DNA from: Corynebacterium anserum
GTDB taxonomy: Bacteria; Actinomycetota; Actinomycetes; Mycobacteriales; Mycobacteriaceae
NCBI RefSeq assembly: GCF_014262665.1
Contig: NZ_CP046883.1
Location: forward strand, 1,054,001-1,118,000
Length of the DNA stretch: 64,000 nt
Direction: 5' to 3'
The notes beneath the pieces were generated by a model. That model had not been told where the DNA came from and searched no databases. It saw nothing but the letters and a program-made list of their open reading frames with translations. A program made the position numbers and the translations under genes. Shown here piece by piece: positions 48,818 to 58,929 of the stretch (position 1 is its first letter; each line of letters starts with the position of its first letter).

Positions 48818-49804
48818 CTATTCAACATCCTGAAATAGTTCGTCAGTGACAGCGATATGAGTATCCGGCACTCCCAGTTCCTCTGCCCGCTTGTCGGCCA
48901 TTGTTAATAGCCGCCGGATTCGTCCAGCCACTGCGTCTTTAGTCATCGCGGGGTCAGCCAACTGCCCCAATTCCTCAAGTGATGCCTGGCGATGCTGCAC
49001 GCGCAGATGCCCCGCCTGCGCGAGATGTTGCGGCACATCATCACCCAGTAGTTCCAATGCGCGTTCGACGCGAGCAGCTGCGATTACGGCAGCACGAGCG
49101 GATCGGCGCAAATTGGCGTCGTCAAAGTTTGCCAATCGGTTGGCCTTCGAGCGGGCCTCACGCTGCATCCGGTGTTTTTCCCACCGCACACGGGTGTCCC
49201 GCGCGCCCATCAGTGTGAGCAAAGCGTCAATTGAGTCACCATCACGAACAATCACGCGATGAACTCCCCTGGCTTCCTTCGTCTTGGCCGCCACGTCAAT
49301 ACGGCGGGCGGCGCCCACCAGGGCTAAAGCTGCCTCATTGCTTGGGGTGGTTACTTCAAGAGCGGACGAACGGCCTGGTTCAGTGAGAGAACCATGAGCT
49401 AAAAAAGCTCCACGCCATGCTGCGACGCATTGCTCGCGCGTGCCACCGATAATGAAGCGGGGCAAACCACGAACCGGTCTACCAGCACGATCGATGAGCT
49501 CTGTACGGCGAGCGAGTTCAGTACCCCCCTGGGACCAGCGCAGGATGTAGCGAGAATTTCGGCGCAAATTCGATGCACCGATAACCTGAATCTCAGCCTC
49601 AAGGTTAAACAGCTGCTCGACGAAGCCCACAATCCGGCGGGCAGTCGCAGACGTATCAACTTCGGCCTCAACAACAATCTGGCCACCGACTAGGTGAAGC
49701 GCTGCGCAATACCGCAGAAGACTAGCTACCTCCGCAGTCATCACGTCAGAACGGGTGACGTTTACCTGCGCCAGCTCGGCCTTCACGTCTTGAGTCAGAG
49801 CCAC
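48818..49804 (-). CDS. whiA: WhiA-family regulator
   Basis: The 328-residue protein has a LAGLIDADG-like N-terminal domain (about 85-220, with [12 protein letters not shown]) and a C-terminal helix-turn-helix (about 225-315; [23 protein letters not shown], shown here by its part [12 protein letters not shown]). WhiA controls sporulation genes in Streptomyces and cell division in other Gram-positives. The start is a GTG with AAAGGA upstream. It follows yvcK, rapZ and uvrC on the same strand, as is usual. Confidence 0.94.
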   Translation of the reverse strand: MALTQDVKAELAQVNVTRSDVMTAEVASLLRYCAALHLVGGQIVVEAEVDTSATARRIVGFVEQLFNLEAEIQVIGASNLRRNSRYILRWSQGGTELARRTELIDRAGRPVRGLPRFIIGGTREQCVAAWRGAFLAHGSLTEPGRSSALEVTTPSNEAALALVGAARRIDVAAKTKEARGVHRVIVRDGDSIDALLTLMGARDTRVRWEKHRMQREARSKANRLANFDDANLRRSARAAVIAAARVERALELLGDDVPQHLAQAGHLRVQHRQASLEELGQLADPAMTKDAVAGRIRRLLTMADKRAEELGVPDTHIAVTDELFQDVE

Positions 49805-49912
49805 AGTGCCCTACGTCCTTTCTTTAGCTGCTGCCTAAGTTCATCTGGTAGTACCCGCATGGCGACAGACTGTTACATGCGCATAAAGGCAATACCATTG
49901 CGAAACGCAATA

Positions 49913-50944
49913 CTAGCTGAGATGAGCGGGAAGATCCTCGATGGGCGTATCCAGAATCTCTTGGAAAACGGTGGCCATCTTGTCGGGCATATGGCGGTCG
50001 GAAAACCGCCCCCGTCCATCATCTTCCCGTACATCACGATAAATCACACGCGCTCCGAGTGCGGAAGCCGCCCGTTCGAAGTGGCGCCGCTCGGACGCTC
50101 CCTGCATTGTGGTGAGATCAACCACCACCACGTCGATCAGAAGATCCTTCGCGTGCTGGTTGACCATATGAATGTGGTGTTCCATCGACATACCGGCCAT
50201 TTCTCCCGGCTCGGCGACAAGATTCATCACCAATACCTTCGGGGCTGATGAGTTATTGAGTGCCTCAACAACAGCCGGCATAAGGATGTGGGGGATGACG
50301 CTCGAAAACCAGCTACCCGGACCTAACGTCACGAGATCCGCGTGCTCAATCGCTTCGAGAGCCTCGGGTGTCGGCTGGGGATTGTGCGGGAAAATCTTCA
50401 CCCGGCGCACCTGCCCAATCGTTGTTGCTACAGCAACTTGGCCACGAACGGCGACAACCTCGCGCGGGTCCTCTTCCAAGCCTGTGACTTCGGCTTCTAG
50501 GTCCAATGGTTCGTCGCAAACGGGGATGACCCTACCTTTGACTCCCAGTAATGCAGCCAACTCATCCAATGCCGCGGTCAAACTGCCCATCACTTGAGAT
50601 AACCCGGTGATCAATATGTTCCCCACCGCGTGTCCTTTGAGCGCACCATTGCCGCCGAAACGATGTTGAAGGGTCTTCTCCCACAACATCCCGCGTTCAT
50701 TGTCGCGAGACAGCGCGGCAAGAGCCATACGCAAGTCGCCGGGTGGTACTTCACCTAATTCTCGACGCATCCTTCCGGAAGAACCACCATCATCTGCAAC
50801 AGTTACTACTGCACTCACATAGTCGGACACTTTCCGTGCCGCCCGCAGCGTGTTAAACAAACCATGACCCCCGCCGAGGGATGTCACGCGAATGGCGCGC
50901 TTATCCTCGCGCGGTTGCGTGGATGATGTCTGCTTGTCGCTCAT
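49913..50944 (-). CDS. YvcK/GlmR-family protein (UDP-GlcNAc binding)
   Basis: The 343-aa protein carries the YvcK features SLGGGHGLFNTLRAAR and VTVADDGGSSGRMRRELGEVPPGD, given here in part as DDGGSSGRMR, and an UPF0052/CofD-like fold. Such proteins bind UDP-GlcNAc and tune central carbon flow into cell-wall precursors. It starts 2 bp after the rapZ stop, so the two are translationally coupled. Confidence 0.92.
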   Translation of the reverse strand: MSDKQTSSTQPREDKRAIRVTSLGGGHGLFNTLRAARKVSDYVSAVVTVADDGGSSGRMRRELGEVPPGDLRMALAALSRDNERGMLWEKTLQHRFGGNGALKGHAVGNILITGLSQVMGSLTAALDELAALLGVKGRVIPVCDEPLDLEAEVTGLEEDPREVVAVRGQVAVATTIGQVRRVKIFPHNPQPTPEALEAIEHADLVTLGPGSWFSSVIPHILMPAVVEALNNSSAPKVLVMNLVAEPGEMAGMSMEHHIHMVNQHAKDLLIDVVVVDLTTMQGASERRHFERAASALGARVIYRDVREDDGRGRFSDRHMPDKMATVFQEILDTPIEDLPAHLS

Positions 50945-50946
50945 GA

Positions 50947-51834
50947 TTATCGCTCCAGGTCACGATGGGTGACACGAACGGTCACGCCCTCACCCTCAAG
51001 GCGTTTGGCCAACTCCTCCACTACCGCCACGCTGCGATGGTGTCCTCCTGTGCACCCCACAGCAATGGACACATAACTCTTACCTTCGGTGCGGTAACCA
51101 TCGAGCATGCATCGCAGCATGCGTTCCGTTGCGTTGAGGAAATCTATGGCTCCGGGTTGGCTAAGAACATAGTCCGCTATGCGTTGATCTGTCCCCCGGT
51201 AGTCGCGAAGGTTGTGTTCCCAGTAGGGATTCGGTAAAAAACGCGCATCGAGGAGCACATCAACGTCGTGCGGCGCCCCGTGTTTGAAACCGAAGGACTT
51301 GATGTTGACGCGCACGGGCTTGCGATCCATGCCTGAAAAATACTGTTCCAGTGTGCGACGAAGATCGTGCACGCTTGTATCCGTGGTGTCCAAAACGATG
51401 TCGGCGCGTTGTCGAATGTCGTGGAGCATAGCCCTCTCGCGGTCAATGCCCTCTTTGAGGGTGCCGTCTCCTTGCAACGGGTGAGTACGACGCACGGCGT
51501 CATAGCGGCGGATGAGAGCGGAGTCTTTAGCGTCGAGAAAGAGGACGACGGGGCGTTTGCCGGTTTCGCTCAGGGTGGCTAGCACGTCGGAGAGGTTGCC
51601 TGCGAAATCACGGGAACGCACATCGGTGACAATCGCCAAACGCTCAATGGGCGAATCCTCCTGAAAACTCAACTCAGCCATGCGGACAATCAACTCCGGC
51701 GGAAGGTTTTCCGCCACGTACCAGCCGAGCTCCTCCAGCGCAGCAGAGGTTGCGCGTCGACCGGCACCGGACATGCCGGTGATGAGGATCAATGACGGCA
51801 TGCGTGGACTCTCTGGGTTCACCTGGGCGCTCAT
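50947..51834 (-). CDS. rapZ: RapZ-family nucleotide-binding protein
   Basis: The 295-residue protein has an N-terminal P-loop-like domain and a C-terminal domain with CTGGHHRSV, the usual RapZ end. In E. coli RapZ guides a small RNA to RNase E; in actinobacteria the role is not settled. The P-loop is unusual: GMSGAGRR (residues 20-27) has Arg-Arg in place of Lys-Ser/Thr, so nucleotide binding may be weak or different. uvrC lies upstream with 10 bp between, and yvcK follows. Confidence 0.93.
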   Translation of the reverse strand: MSAQVNPESPRMPSLILITGMSGAGRRATSAALEELGWYVAENLPPELIVRMAELSFQEDSPIERLAIVTDVRSRDFAGNLSDVLATLSETGKRPVVLFLDAKDSALIRRYDAVRRTHPLQGDGTLKEGIDRERAMLHDIRQRADIVLDTTDTSVHDLRRTLEQYFSGMDRKPVRVNIKSFGFKHGAPHDVDVLLDARFLPNPYWEHNLRDYRGTDQRIADYVLSQPGAIDFLNATERMLRCMLDGYRTEGKSYVSIAVGCTGGHHRSVAVVEELAKRLEGEGVTVRVTHRDLER

Positions 51835-51844
51835 GTGGCCGAGT

Positions 51845-53908
51845 TTAGTCGTTTCGGGCCTGACGTACGTGGAGGGTGTCGTAAATTTTCTGAGCTAGCG
51901 AAGGCCCGAAGCCAGGGAGCCTCGATAGCTCCTCCACGCTCGCCTGCCTCACTTTCGCCACGGAGCCGAAGCTAGAGACAAGTTGTTTGCGCCTTTTTGG
52001 ACCGAGTCCGGGAATATCATCCAGAATTGAGCGCTTCATCCGGGCACTGCGCTGCTGCCTGTGGAAAGTGATGGCACAGCGATGGGCCTCGTCGCGAAGA
52101 TACTGCGTGAGATAGAGCGCCTCCGAGTTGCGCGGGAGTATCACCGGATAGGGTTCCCCAGGCAACCAGATTTCTTCAAGGCGTTTGGCAATGCCAATGA
52201 GCGTGACATCGTTAATGCCCAAATCATCGAGGACTTCCTGTGCGGCATTGACCTGCGGTAGACCGCCATCGACGATGAAAAGGTTTGGAGGGTAGGCGAA
52301 CTTCTTTTCCGATGCCACCTCTAGCTCTTCCTCGCCTTCCAGACGTTCTCCGCTGTCATCGCCCAAAGGAAGCGCTGTTTTGTCTTCAAGGTGGCGTTTA
52401 AAACGACGGCGTACGACCTCGGCGATGGAAGCCACGTCATTGCTGTGGCCATCACCAGCAGCGTCGCGTATCTTGTAGCGACGATAGTCGGACTTCTTCG
52501 GCAACCCGTCTTCAAAAACGACGAGGCTAGCTACAACGTCTGTTCCCTGGATATGGGAAATATCTGTGCATTCGATGCGCAACGGGGGCTCATCCATACA
52601 TAGCGCTTCCTGCAGTTCTTTCAAAGCCGCAGAACGCGTAGTGATATCACTGGCGCGTTTCAGTTTATGCTGCGCCAGTGCTTGACTTGCGTTGGTCTTT
52701 GCGGTGTCCATGAGCGCTTTCTTATCACCGCGTAGAGGTCTTCGAATGATAACTTTGGAGCCGCGCAATGTACTGAGCCACTGGGACAGTTGGGTCTTAT
52801 CTTGGGGAACATTTTCCACGAGCACTTCGCGTGGAACGGGCGTCACTTGAACGTCCCCCACCAAATCACCGAGTTCCGCCACAGAAGCAGGGGTGATGGC
52901 CGAGGCGAGACCCCTGTCTACTCCGGAGCTGGAGGCTCCTGCGACAGCAGTCTCCGTAGCCTGAGCCAATGCTGCCTCATCGCCATAAAACTGGGTGATG
53001 AATTGGGCAGTGAGGGCGGCGTCGTCGGACTCTTCCCGCTCTACGACCCAACCACGCTGACCGTGGATGCGCCCGCCGCGCACATGAAATACCTGCACGG
53101 CAGCTTCCAGCTCATCGGCGACGACGGCGATGACGTCTGCGTCGGTCGAATCAGAAAAGACCACGGCCTGCTTTTCCATCGCCTTGTTCATCGCACTTAA
53201 CTGGTCGCGCAGCGTGGCCGCCCGTTCAAAGTCGAGATCCTCAGCCGCCTCATGCATCTCTTTCCTGACCCGACGCAGTACCCCCTCAGTATTGCCTGCG
53301 AGGAAAGATGAAAATTGGTCAACAAGCCGACGATGTTCCTCAGGGCTAATCTCGCCCACACAAGGAGCAGAACAGCGATCGATGTAACCGAGCAGACAAG
53401 GCCGCTCCAGAGCCTCATGGCGTCTGTAAACGCCACTGGTACACGTGCGGATAGGAAATACACGCGTTAAAGACTCCAAGGTATCGCGAATGGCCCATGC
53501 CTTAGGATAGGGGCCGAAATAGCGGATACCTTTGCGACGCGGACCGCGATATACGAAGGCGCGAGGAATGTCCTCCTTCACGCTGACTGCGAGCATGGGG
53601 TAGGTCTTATCATCCCGATACATCACATTGAAGCGGGGGTTAAAGCGCTTAATCCATGTGTATTCGAGATTGAGAGCCTCGAGCTCGCTGCTGACGACCG
53701 TCCACACCACACGGTTAGCTGATTCCACCATTGCGCGTGTACGAGGATGAAGTTGATCCAGATCCTGGAAGTAATTGGATAGGCGGGCGCGGAGATTCTT
53801 GGCCTTGCCGACGTAAATGACGCGGTCAGAGGCATCTCGGAATGTGTAGACGCCCGGTTCCGTGGGGATTCTCCCAGGTTCCGGGCGATAAGAAACGGTG
53901 TGTGCCAT
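51845..53908 (-). CDS. uvrC: Excinuclease ABC subunit C
   Basis: The 687-residue endonuclease makes both cuts in nucleotide excision repair. Domains: GIY-YIG (about 15-95; [18 protein letters not shown]), a cysteine-rich region, UVR motif (about 205-240; [13 protein letters not shown]), the RNase H-like C-terminal nuclease (about 385-590; [25 protein letters not shown]), and two helix-hairpin-helix repeats at the end ([23 protein letters not shown]). The ATG at 53908 may be leaderless, since TATTTT lies 6 nt upstream. Confidence 0.97.
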   Translation of the reverse strand: MAHTVSYRPEPGRIPTEPGVYTFRDASDRVIYVGKAKNLRARLSNYFQDLDQLHPRTRAMVESANRVVWTVVSSELEALNLEYTWIKRFNPRFNVMYRDDKTYPMLAVSVKEDIPRAFVYRGPRRKGIRYFGPYPKAWAIRDTLESLTRVFPIRTCTSGVYRRHEALERPCLLGYIDRCSAPCVGEISPEEHRRLVDQFSSFLAGNTEGVLRRVRKEMHEAAEDLDFERAATLRDQLSAMNKAMEKQAVVFSDSTDADVIAVVADELEAAVQVFHVRGGRIHGQRGWVVEREESDDAALTAQFITQFYGDEAALAQATETAVAGASSSGVDRGLASAITPASVAELGDLVGDVQVTPVPREVLVENVPQDKTQLSQWLSTLRGSKVIIRRPLRGDKKALMDTAKTNASQALAQHKLKRASDITTRSAALKELQEALCMDEPPLRIECTDISHIQGTDVVASLVVFEDGLPKKSDYRRYKIRDAAGDGHSNDVASIAEVVRRRFKRHLEDKTALPLGDDSGERLEGEEELEVASEKKFAYPPNLFIVDGGLPQVNAAQEVLDDLGINDVTLIGIAKRLEEIWLPGEPYPVILPRNSEALYLTQYLRDEAHRCAITFHRQQRSARMKRSILDDIPGLGPKRRKQLVSSFGSVAKVRQASVEELSRLPGFGPSLAQKIYDTLHVRQARND

Positions 53909-53914
53909 GGGCGA

Positions 53915-53920
53915 AAAATA
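53915..53920 (-). promoter_or_regulatory. Possible -10 box for uvrC
   Basis: TATTTT on the minus strand ends 6 nt before the uvrC ATG. A leaderless start is possible. Confidence 0.35.
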
Positions 53921-53949
53921 GACCTGTGTTGGTTACTGAGCTGTGTGGC

Positions 53950-54495
53950 TTAGTCCTCTAGCATATACATATCTTCCAGTCGGCGGAATTCCTCCACAGT
54001 GTGTGCGATCGTGTCCCGATCACGGATATGCATAGCGAGCATCGGTACAAATTCAAAGTCGGGAAGTTCTAACCGAGCCGTACGAGCCTGGCTCGGAAAA
54101 GACAGTCCGTGGATGATCTCCCAAGGATAAAACTGAGCATTCATGATGTTTCGCACTTCCACGCCATGCGAGTTGACGCGCACTCGGGGTCGAAGCAAAA
54201 GCAAACAAAAGAGCGAAAAAATTAGGCCAATGCCTATGAAACCCAGTTTGTCGGACAGTCGAATAGTCACGCCGGTGTCACCAATACCAACCACGATCGC
54301 CATGAAGATGTGAACAAGCATGACCACGGCCACACCAATCCACGCTGTTTTCTTCCAGAAAGTGGAAGTAACAACCATTTCCCATTCTGCGTCCCGCGAC
54401 GGGGTAGCGTTGGCAATGTTGTTAGTGTCTCTGTGCGCTGCTGCACCAGTCGTCTGCGACATTGTGTTGTGCTGTCCGATCTCCGTGTTGCTCAC
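53950..54495 (-). CDS. PH-domain-like membrane protein
   Basis: The 181-residue protein has a hydrophilic N-terminus (about 1-45, Asn/Thr-rich), two membrane helices (AWIGVAVVMLVHIFMAIVVG, about 51-70, and LGFIGIGLIFSLFCLLLL, about 84-101), then a soluble bacterial PH-like domain: VRVNSHGVEVRNIMNAQFYPW, shown in part as SHGVEVRN, and EIIHGLSF. Function is unknown. C. glutamicum has a similar gene between uvrC and ribH (recalled). The GTG at 54495 is supported by a TACTCT box 7 nt upstream. Confidence 0.8.
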   Translation of the reverse strand: MSNTEIGQHNTMSQTTGAAAHRDTNNIANATPSRDAEWEMVVTSTFWKKTAWIGVAVVMLVHIFMAIVVGIGDTGVTIRLSDKLGFIGIGLIFSLFCLLLLRPRVRVNSHGVEVRNIMNAQFYPWEIIHGLSFPSQARTARLELPDFEFVPMLAMHIRDRDTIAHTVEEFRRLEDMYMLED

Positions 54496-54502
54496 GTGAC
54501 AT

Positions 54503-54508
54503 AGAGTA
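54503..54508 (-). promoter_or_regulatory. -10 box of a leaderless promoter for the PH-domain gene
   Basis: TACTCT on the minus strand ends 7 nt before the GTG at 54495, and no Shine-Dalgarno sequence is seen. Confidence 0.5.
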
Positions 54509-54551
54509 CCCGCGATTGAGGCGGGACAAAACTAGAGGTGAAATGCGTGTT

Positions 54552-55031
54552 CTAGCTGTTGGCAACGTCACGCAGCAGTACGGCTGTGTGAATTGCTGCC
54601 AGGGCTGCGTCGGCGCCCTTGTCTTCATAGGCCCCTTGCCCACCCGAACGGTCAAGTGCCTGTTGCTTGTTCTGCACCGTCAGTACCCCGTTGCCAACAG
54701 GAACGCCAGAATCGATGGGAATACGAGTGAGGCCATAGGTTACGGCGTCGCATACAACCCGAAAGTGCTCCGTCTCTCCCTCGATCACACATCCGTTGGC
54801 TACCACAGCATCAAAGTGTTTCACTGCTTCCGCCACCACGACTGGTAGTTCCAGTGCTCCGGGGACTCGCCAATCCTTGACTACCGCCCCGAGGGAGCGA
54901 GCCATCGCGATAGACCGAGCGTGAAGTTTATCGGTGATCTCTTCATTCCACGTTGCGCTAATGACGGCGACACGCATTCCATCCGCAGCTCCGGCGGGAA
55001 TAGAAATTTGTGGAAGCCCTTCGTTGGACAT
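54552..55031 (-). CDS. ribH: Lumazine synthase
   Basis: The 159-residue enzyme makes 6,7-dimethyl-8-ribityllumazine. Conserved points are [28 protein letters not shown] in part, and [16 protein letters not shown] with the usual GETxHF. It forms large capsid-like assemblies in many bacteria. It is the last gene of the rib group, 60 bp after ribBA. Confidence 0.97.
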   Translation of the reverse strand: MSNEGLPQISIPAGAADGMRVAVISATWNEEITDKLHARSIAMARSLGAVVKDWRVPGALELPVVVAEAVKHFDAVVANGCVIEGETEHFRVVCDAVTYGLTRIPIDSGVPVGNGVLTVQNKQQALDRSGGQGAYEDKGADAALAAIHTAVLLRDVANS

Positions 55032-55091
55032 GGTGTTGCTCCTAAGTATTTTTGGCTGAATGTCTACGGCTGACTACCCCACTGACCTTTA

Positions 55092-56342
55092 TTAGCTGAG
55101 CGAATCGAGCTGATGCCCCATGCGGTCGCGCTTTGTGCGGAGATAGTTGATGTTATCCGGATTAGCGGGAAGTTCTACGGGAATACGCCGGGAAATAACC
55201 GTGCCATACCGGCTCAATTTATCTTTCTTATCCGGGTTATTGGAGATCAATGCGACAGACTTGATACCTAAATCAGCAATAATCTGTGCAGCGGCTGAAT
55301 ACTCCCGAATGTCGGCCGGGAACCCTTGTGACTCATTTGCTTCCACCGTGTCTTGTCCCTCGTCCTGGAGGACATAGGCGCGTAGCTTGGGTACAAGTCC
55401 AATTCCTCTGCCCTCTTGCCCGCGGAGGTAGATGAGTACGCCGCAGCCTTGTTGCGCGATAAGCGTTTGTGCCGCCGCCAATTGTTCGCCACAATCGCAG
55501 CGCAGAGAACCGAACACATCGCCTGTGAGGCATTCTGAATGGACACGGACGGGAACGTCGTCTTTATCGCGAACATCACCAGCTACCAAAGCGATATGTT
55601 CGATGCCGTCTACCAGGCTGGTGTATCCCACCGCTCTGAACGTTCCAGCCCGAGTGGGCAGACGGGTCTCCACACTGCGTTCCACCACAGGAGTGTGGGC
55701 GCGACGCCACTCGATCAGTTGTTCAATAGAGATCAAAGAGAGGCCGTGTTTATCGGCAAAACGGCGTAGCTCGGGTAGCCGTGCCATCTCGGCAGGATTT
55801 TCCTCACTCACCACTTCGCACAACACGCCTGCAGGGTACAGACCAGCGGCTTTCGCCAAATCTACCGAGGCCTCAGTGTGGCCATTACGTACGAGGACGC
55901 CTCCATCACGTGCCCGAAGAGGAACAACATGACCGGGTCGGTTAAATGATGCGGCGGTAGATTGGGGATTGGCTAACTGGCGGATGGTGTGGGAACGATC
56001 CGTTGCTGAAATACCTGTCGTCACGCCCTCTGCGGCATCCACGGTGACCGTGTAGGCGGTGTTGCACACGTCCTCATTACGGGCGACCATTGGCGGTAGA
56101 CCGAGTCGGTCGCAATCGGTGTTCGTCATACCCACGCACACATATCCCGAACTGTACTTGACCATAAACGCGACGAGTTCGGGGGTGGCTAATTCCGCGG
56201 CGAAGATAAAATCACCCTCGTTTTCACGGTCCTCGTCGTCGACGACGATGACAAGTTTGCCCTCTTTGATGTCCTCTATTGCGCGGTCAACGTCATCGAG
56301 GAGGCTTGCGTCGGCCGTATTCTCACGCATGGTGTTGTCCAT
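55092..56342 (-). CDS. ribBA: Bifunctional RibBA
   Basis: The 416-residue protein joins 3,4-dihydroxy-2-butanone 4-phosphate synthase (about 10-205; [25 protein letters not shown]) to GTP cyclohydrolase II (about 210-405; zinc site [18 protein letters not shown] in part as SLRCDCG, and [10 protein letters not shown]). It supplies both precursors of lumazine. The ATG at 56342 is probably leaderless: TAAGAT lies 8 nt upstream. It follows ribE by 62 bp. Confidence 0.97.
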   Translation of the reverse strand: MDNTMRENTADASLLDDVDRAIEDIKEGKLVIVVDDEDRENEGDFIFAAELATPELVAFMVKYSSGYVCVGMTNTDCDRLGLPPMVARNEDVCNTAYTVTVDAAEGVTTGISATDRSHTIRQLANPQSTAASFNRPGHVVPLRARDGGVLVRNGHTEASVDLAKAAGLYPAGVLCEVVSEENPAEMARLPELRRFADKHGLSLISIEQLIEWRRAHTPVVERSVETRLPTRAGTFRAVGYTSLVDGIEHIALVAGDVRDKDDVPVRVHSECLTGDVFGSLRCDCGEQLAAAQTLIAQQGCGVLIYLRGQEGRGIGLVPKLRAYVLQDEGQDTVEANESQGFPADIREYSAAAQIIADLGIKSVALISNNPDKKDKLSRYGTVISRRIPVELPANPDNINYLRTKRDRMGHQLDSLS

Positions 56343-56350
56343 AGCTAGCT

Positions 56351-56356
56351 ATCTTA
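56351..56356 (-). promoter_or_regulatory. Possible -10 box for ribBA
   Basis: TAAGAT on the minus strand ends 8 nt before the ATG at 56342, within a run of A/T-rich sequence. Confidence 0.4.
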
Positions 56357-56404
56357 TATTTCTGTAACTGATACACATGAGTTTCCGAGAAGCGAATGCC
56401 CCGC

Positions 56405-57010
56405 CTAGGAGTGCAAACGCTCTACGTACTTGGCCAGCACGTCACATTCCACATTGACTGTGTCTCCGACGCCCACGTCCCCCAGCATGGTGTCCTTGAG
56501 CGTGGTGGGAATGAGCGAGACCTCGAACCACGACTCCTGTCCGGATACCGCGTCGGAGACCTCAGCGACGGTTAAAGAAGTGCCGTTGAGAGCCACCGAC
56601 CCCTTTTTCGCCACATATTTTCCCAGCGTGGCATCGTTGAGGCGAAAGCGGAAAACTTCCCAATTCTCGCTGGGGGTACGGCTCATCAGTGTTGCGGTTC
56701 CGTCTACATGTCCCTGCACAATGTGTCCGCCGTAGCGAGCACCGGAAACCATAGCGCGCTCGAGGTTCACTCGACTACCTTTCGTTAAGCCGCCGAGGGT
56801 GGTGTAGTCCAACGTGACCTGCATGACATCCGCAATGAATCCTTCCCTATCGAAATCAGTGACAGTAAGACAGACCCCATTAACGGCGATCGAATCACCG
56901 TGAGCGACGTCTGTCATGATTTCTGGGGCGGTAATCCGCAGTCGGAGACAATCGTGACCACGATCAATAGATTCCAACGTGCCTACTGTTTCCACGATGC
57001 CTGTGAACAC
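56405..57010 (-). CDS. ribE: Riboflavin synthase, alpha chain
   Basis: The 201-residue enzyme dismutates two lumazines to riboflavin. The two repeated barrel halves are visible: FTGIVETVGTLE, SIAVNGVCLTV in the first half, and SVALNGTSLTVAEV in the second. The GTG at 57010 gives the standard VFTGIVE start; an ATG at 57022 directly against AAAGG is less likely. It lies about 40 bp after ribD. Confidence 0.95.
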   Translation of the reverse strand: MFTGIVETVGTLESIDRGHDCLRLRITAPEIMTDVAHGDSIAVNGVCLTVTDFDREGFIADVMQVTLDYTTLGGLTKGSRVNLERAMVSGARYGGHIVQGHVDGTATLMSRTPSENWEVFRFRLNDATLGKYVAKKGSVALNGTSLTVAEVSDAVSGQESWFEVSLIPTTLKDTMLGDVGVGDTVNVECDVLAKYVERLHS

Positions 57011-57049
57011 GGAGAACATCATCCTTTCTGTAAGGTCATGTGTCGGCCA

Positions 57050-58114
57050 CTAATGGCTGAGGCTCAACAAAATATCCGAACCAAGGGTTGAGACACTGCG
57101 CGGCGTGAAACGTTGTATGTCGTCCAATGTACTGGCGAGGTTCGCGTCGCATTCCACGTTGCGGTATCCGGCAAGAAGAAAGGCAGGCGCTTGGTAGAGC
57201 TGGATGGCATCTGCAATACCAGCCTTGAGGAAGGCACCGGTTAAACGCGGTCCCCCTTCAACCAATACGTCGACGATCCCACGGCTCCTCAGGTCTGCGA
57301 GTACTTCCTTCACGTCATGTGAACGGATGTGCAATGCTCGCCCAGGTGCATCGTAAATGTGGGAATCCTCCGGAATAGAACGCTGACCCATGATGACACG
57401 CAATGGCTGCTGGGGATAAGGCGTTCCGTCCTCCCCGCGGGCGGTAAGCCGGGGATTATCTGCTTTAACCGTACCGGTGCCGACGATAATGGCATCGCGG
57501 TGCCGGCGATCCTCGTGCACGACCCGGCGTGCCTGCTCACTCGTGATCCATTTGCTGGTGTTGTCACTGGCAGCGACAAAGCCATCGATGGTGCTGGCGA
57601 GTTTTAGAGTAACGTGTGGGCGTTTCATCACTGTGGACACCAGCCATGGCTCCACCGAGAATTGTGGTAACCATTGAAAGGAGCTTCGTGTTTCATCGCA
57701 GTATGGGAGGGGAAGATACGGTCCGTGCACGTCAATGCCATGTTCGCGCAGATGATCCGCACCCCCGACCGCGACAGGATTCGGATCGGAAAAGAGAAAA
57801 TCCACCCGAGTAATACCCGCATCAATGAGTGCCTGTGAACATGGACCTGTACGACCAGTGTGATTGCACGGCTCCAGAGTAACTACAGCCCGGGCGTCTA
57901 CAGTAGATTCTCCATTGTGTAACGCATCGCGAATTGCCACCACCTCTGCGTGTGCCCCTCCTGCAGGCTCAGTGGCACCGCGGCCAATGACCCTCTGCCC
58001 CGTCGAGTCATAAAGTACGCAACCGACCGGTGGATTCGGGGAGGTGGAGCCCGCAACGCTATGCCCCAATGCATTGGCTTCAGAAAACATCAGTAGATCA
58101 GCCATGGCGCTCAT
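57050..58114 (-). CDS. ribD: Bifunctional deaminase/reductase RibD
   Basis: The 354-residue protein has a zinc deaminase domain (His55-Ala-Glu57, Cys83 and Cys92 in EPCNHTGRTGPC) and a reductase domain from about 150 (RPHVTLKLASTIDGFVA, GIVDVLVEGGPRLTGAF). It carries out two middle steps of riboflavin synthesis. The ATG at 58114 shares bases with the rpe stop, so the two are translationally coupled. Confidence 0.96.
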   Translation of the reverse strand: MSAMADLLMFSEANALGHSVAGSTSPNPPVGCVLYDSTGQRVIGRGATEPAGGAHAEVVAIRDALHNGESTVDARAVVTLEPCNHTGRTGPCSQALIDAGITRVDFLFSDPNPVAVGGADHLREHGIDVHGPYLPLPYCDETRSSFQWLPQFSVEPWLVSTVMKRPHVTLKLASTIDGFVAASDNTSKWITSEQARRVVHEDRRHRDAIIVGTGTVKADNPRLTARGEDGTPYPQQPLRVIMGQRSIPEDSHIYDAPGRALHIRSHDVKEVLADLRSRGIVDVLVEGGPRLTGAFLKAGIADAIQLYQAPAFLLAGYRNVECDANLASTLDDIQRFTPRSVSTLGSDILLSLSH

Positions 58115-58824
58115 CAATTTCTCGCAGCGCCCCGTACAGCTGCTGCGCGGATCATATCGACTCGCTTAGCTGGATTATCGTGCCCGAATACGCTGGAACC
58201 AGCGACATAGACGTCCACGCCTGCCGCAGCAGATTCCTCAGCAGTCTCTGGACCGATCCCACCGTCGATTTCAATAAGGGTACCCAAACCATCGCTATCG
58301 ATGCATTGCCGCAAGATACGAACTTTGTCGAGTACTTCAGGCATGAATGCCTGACCACCGAACCCGGGCTCTACCGACATCACGAGGACGAGATCAAACT
58401 TATCCAAATGGTCGAGCAGCGGTTCAACCGGAGTGTGAGGCTTAATAGAGATGCCGGCAAGGGTGCCTTGCCCGCGGAGTTTTTCCGCCAGGACAACGGC
58501 GGCATCGATGTCTCGTACAGCCTCTAAATGGAAGGTAACCGAGTGAAAATCCGCGGCGTAGTCTGGCGCCCAGCGCTCGGGATCTTCAATCATAAGATGC
58601 ACATCGAGATGCGTGGAAGTGTGGGGGATCAACGACGTGGCAACTGGCAAACCAAAAGAAAGATTAGGCACGAAGTGCCCGTCCATCACATCGATATGGA
58701 GCCAGTCCGCATTGGGGACTTTCGCCACGTCATCGGCGAGATGACTAAAGTCTGCAGCGAGAATGGAAGGGGCGATCAGAGGGGTTCGCTCAGTCGTGGC
58801 ATTAGGTGCCGATGCGTCAATCAT
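58114..58824 (-). CDS. rpe: Ribulose-phosphate 3-epimerase
   Basis: The 236-residue TIM barrel interconverts ribulose and xylulose 5-phosphate. Motifs are IAPSILAADFSHL, HIDVMDGHFVPNLSFG, and VEPGFGGQAFMPEV. It overlaps ribD; ribulose 5-phosphate is also the carbon precursor in riboflavin synthesis, which fits the pairing. The ATG at 58824 has TAAAGT 7 nt upstream, so a leaderless mRNA is likely. Confidence 0.97.
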   Translation of the reverse strand: MIDASAPNATTERTPLIAPSILAADFSHLADDVAKVPNADWLHIDVMDGHFVPNLSFGLPVATSLIPHTSTHLDVHLMIEDPERWAPDYAADFHSVTFHLEAVRDIDAAVVLAEKLRGQGTLAGISIKPHTPVEPLLDHLDKFDLVLVMSVEPGFGGQAFMPEVLDKVRILRQCIDSDGLGTLIEIDGGIGPETAEESAAAGVDVYVAGSSVFGHDNPAKRVDMIRAAAVRGAARN

Positions 58825-58831
58825 GTCTTTG

Positions 58832-58837
58832 ACTTTA
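58832..58837 (-). promoter_or_regulatory. -10 box of a leaderless promoter for rpe
   Basis: TAAAGT on the minus strand ends 7 nt before the ATG at 58824. It could drive rpe-ribD-ribE. Confidence 0.5.
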
Positions 58838-58929
58838 CCCGGCGCAGTGACGTGAACCGAACCGCTCCATATCCACCGATGTGCACTACCTACGGCTTGC
58901 GTGGCTTGTCTCGGAGAGCACAGGGAATT

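Noticed and set aside
54552-58824. FMN riboswitch for the rib genes
   Set aside because: No long leader is present before rpe, ribD, ribE, ribBA or ribH, and no RFN-element-like conserved blocks were seen.
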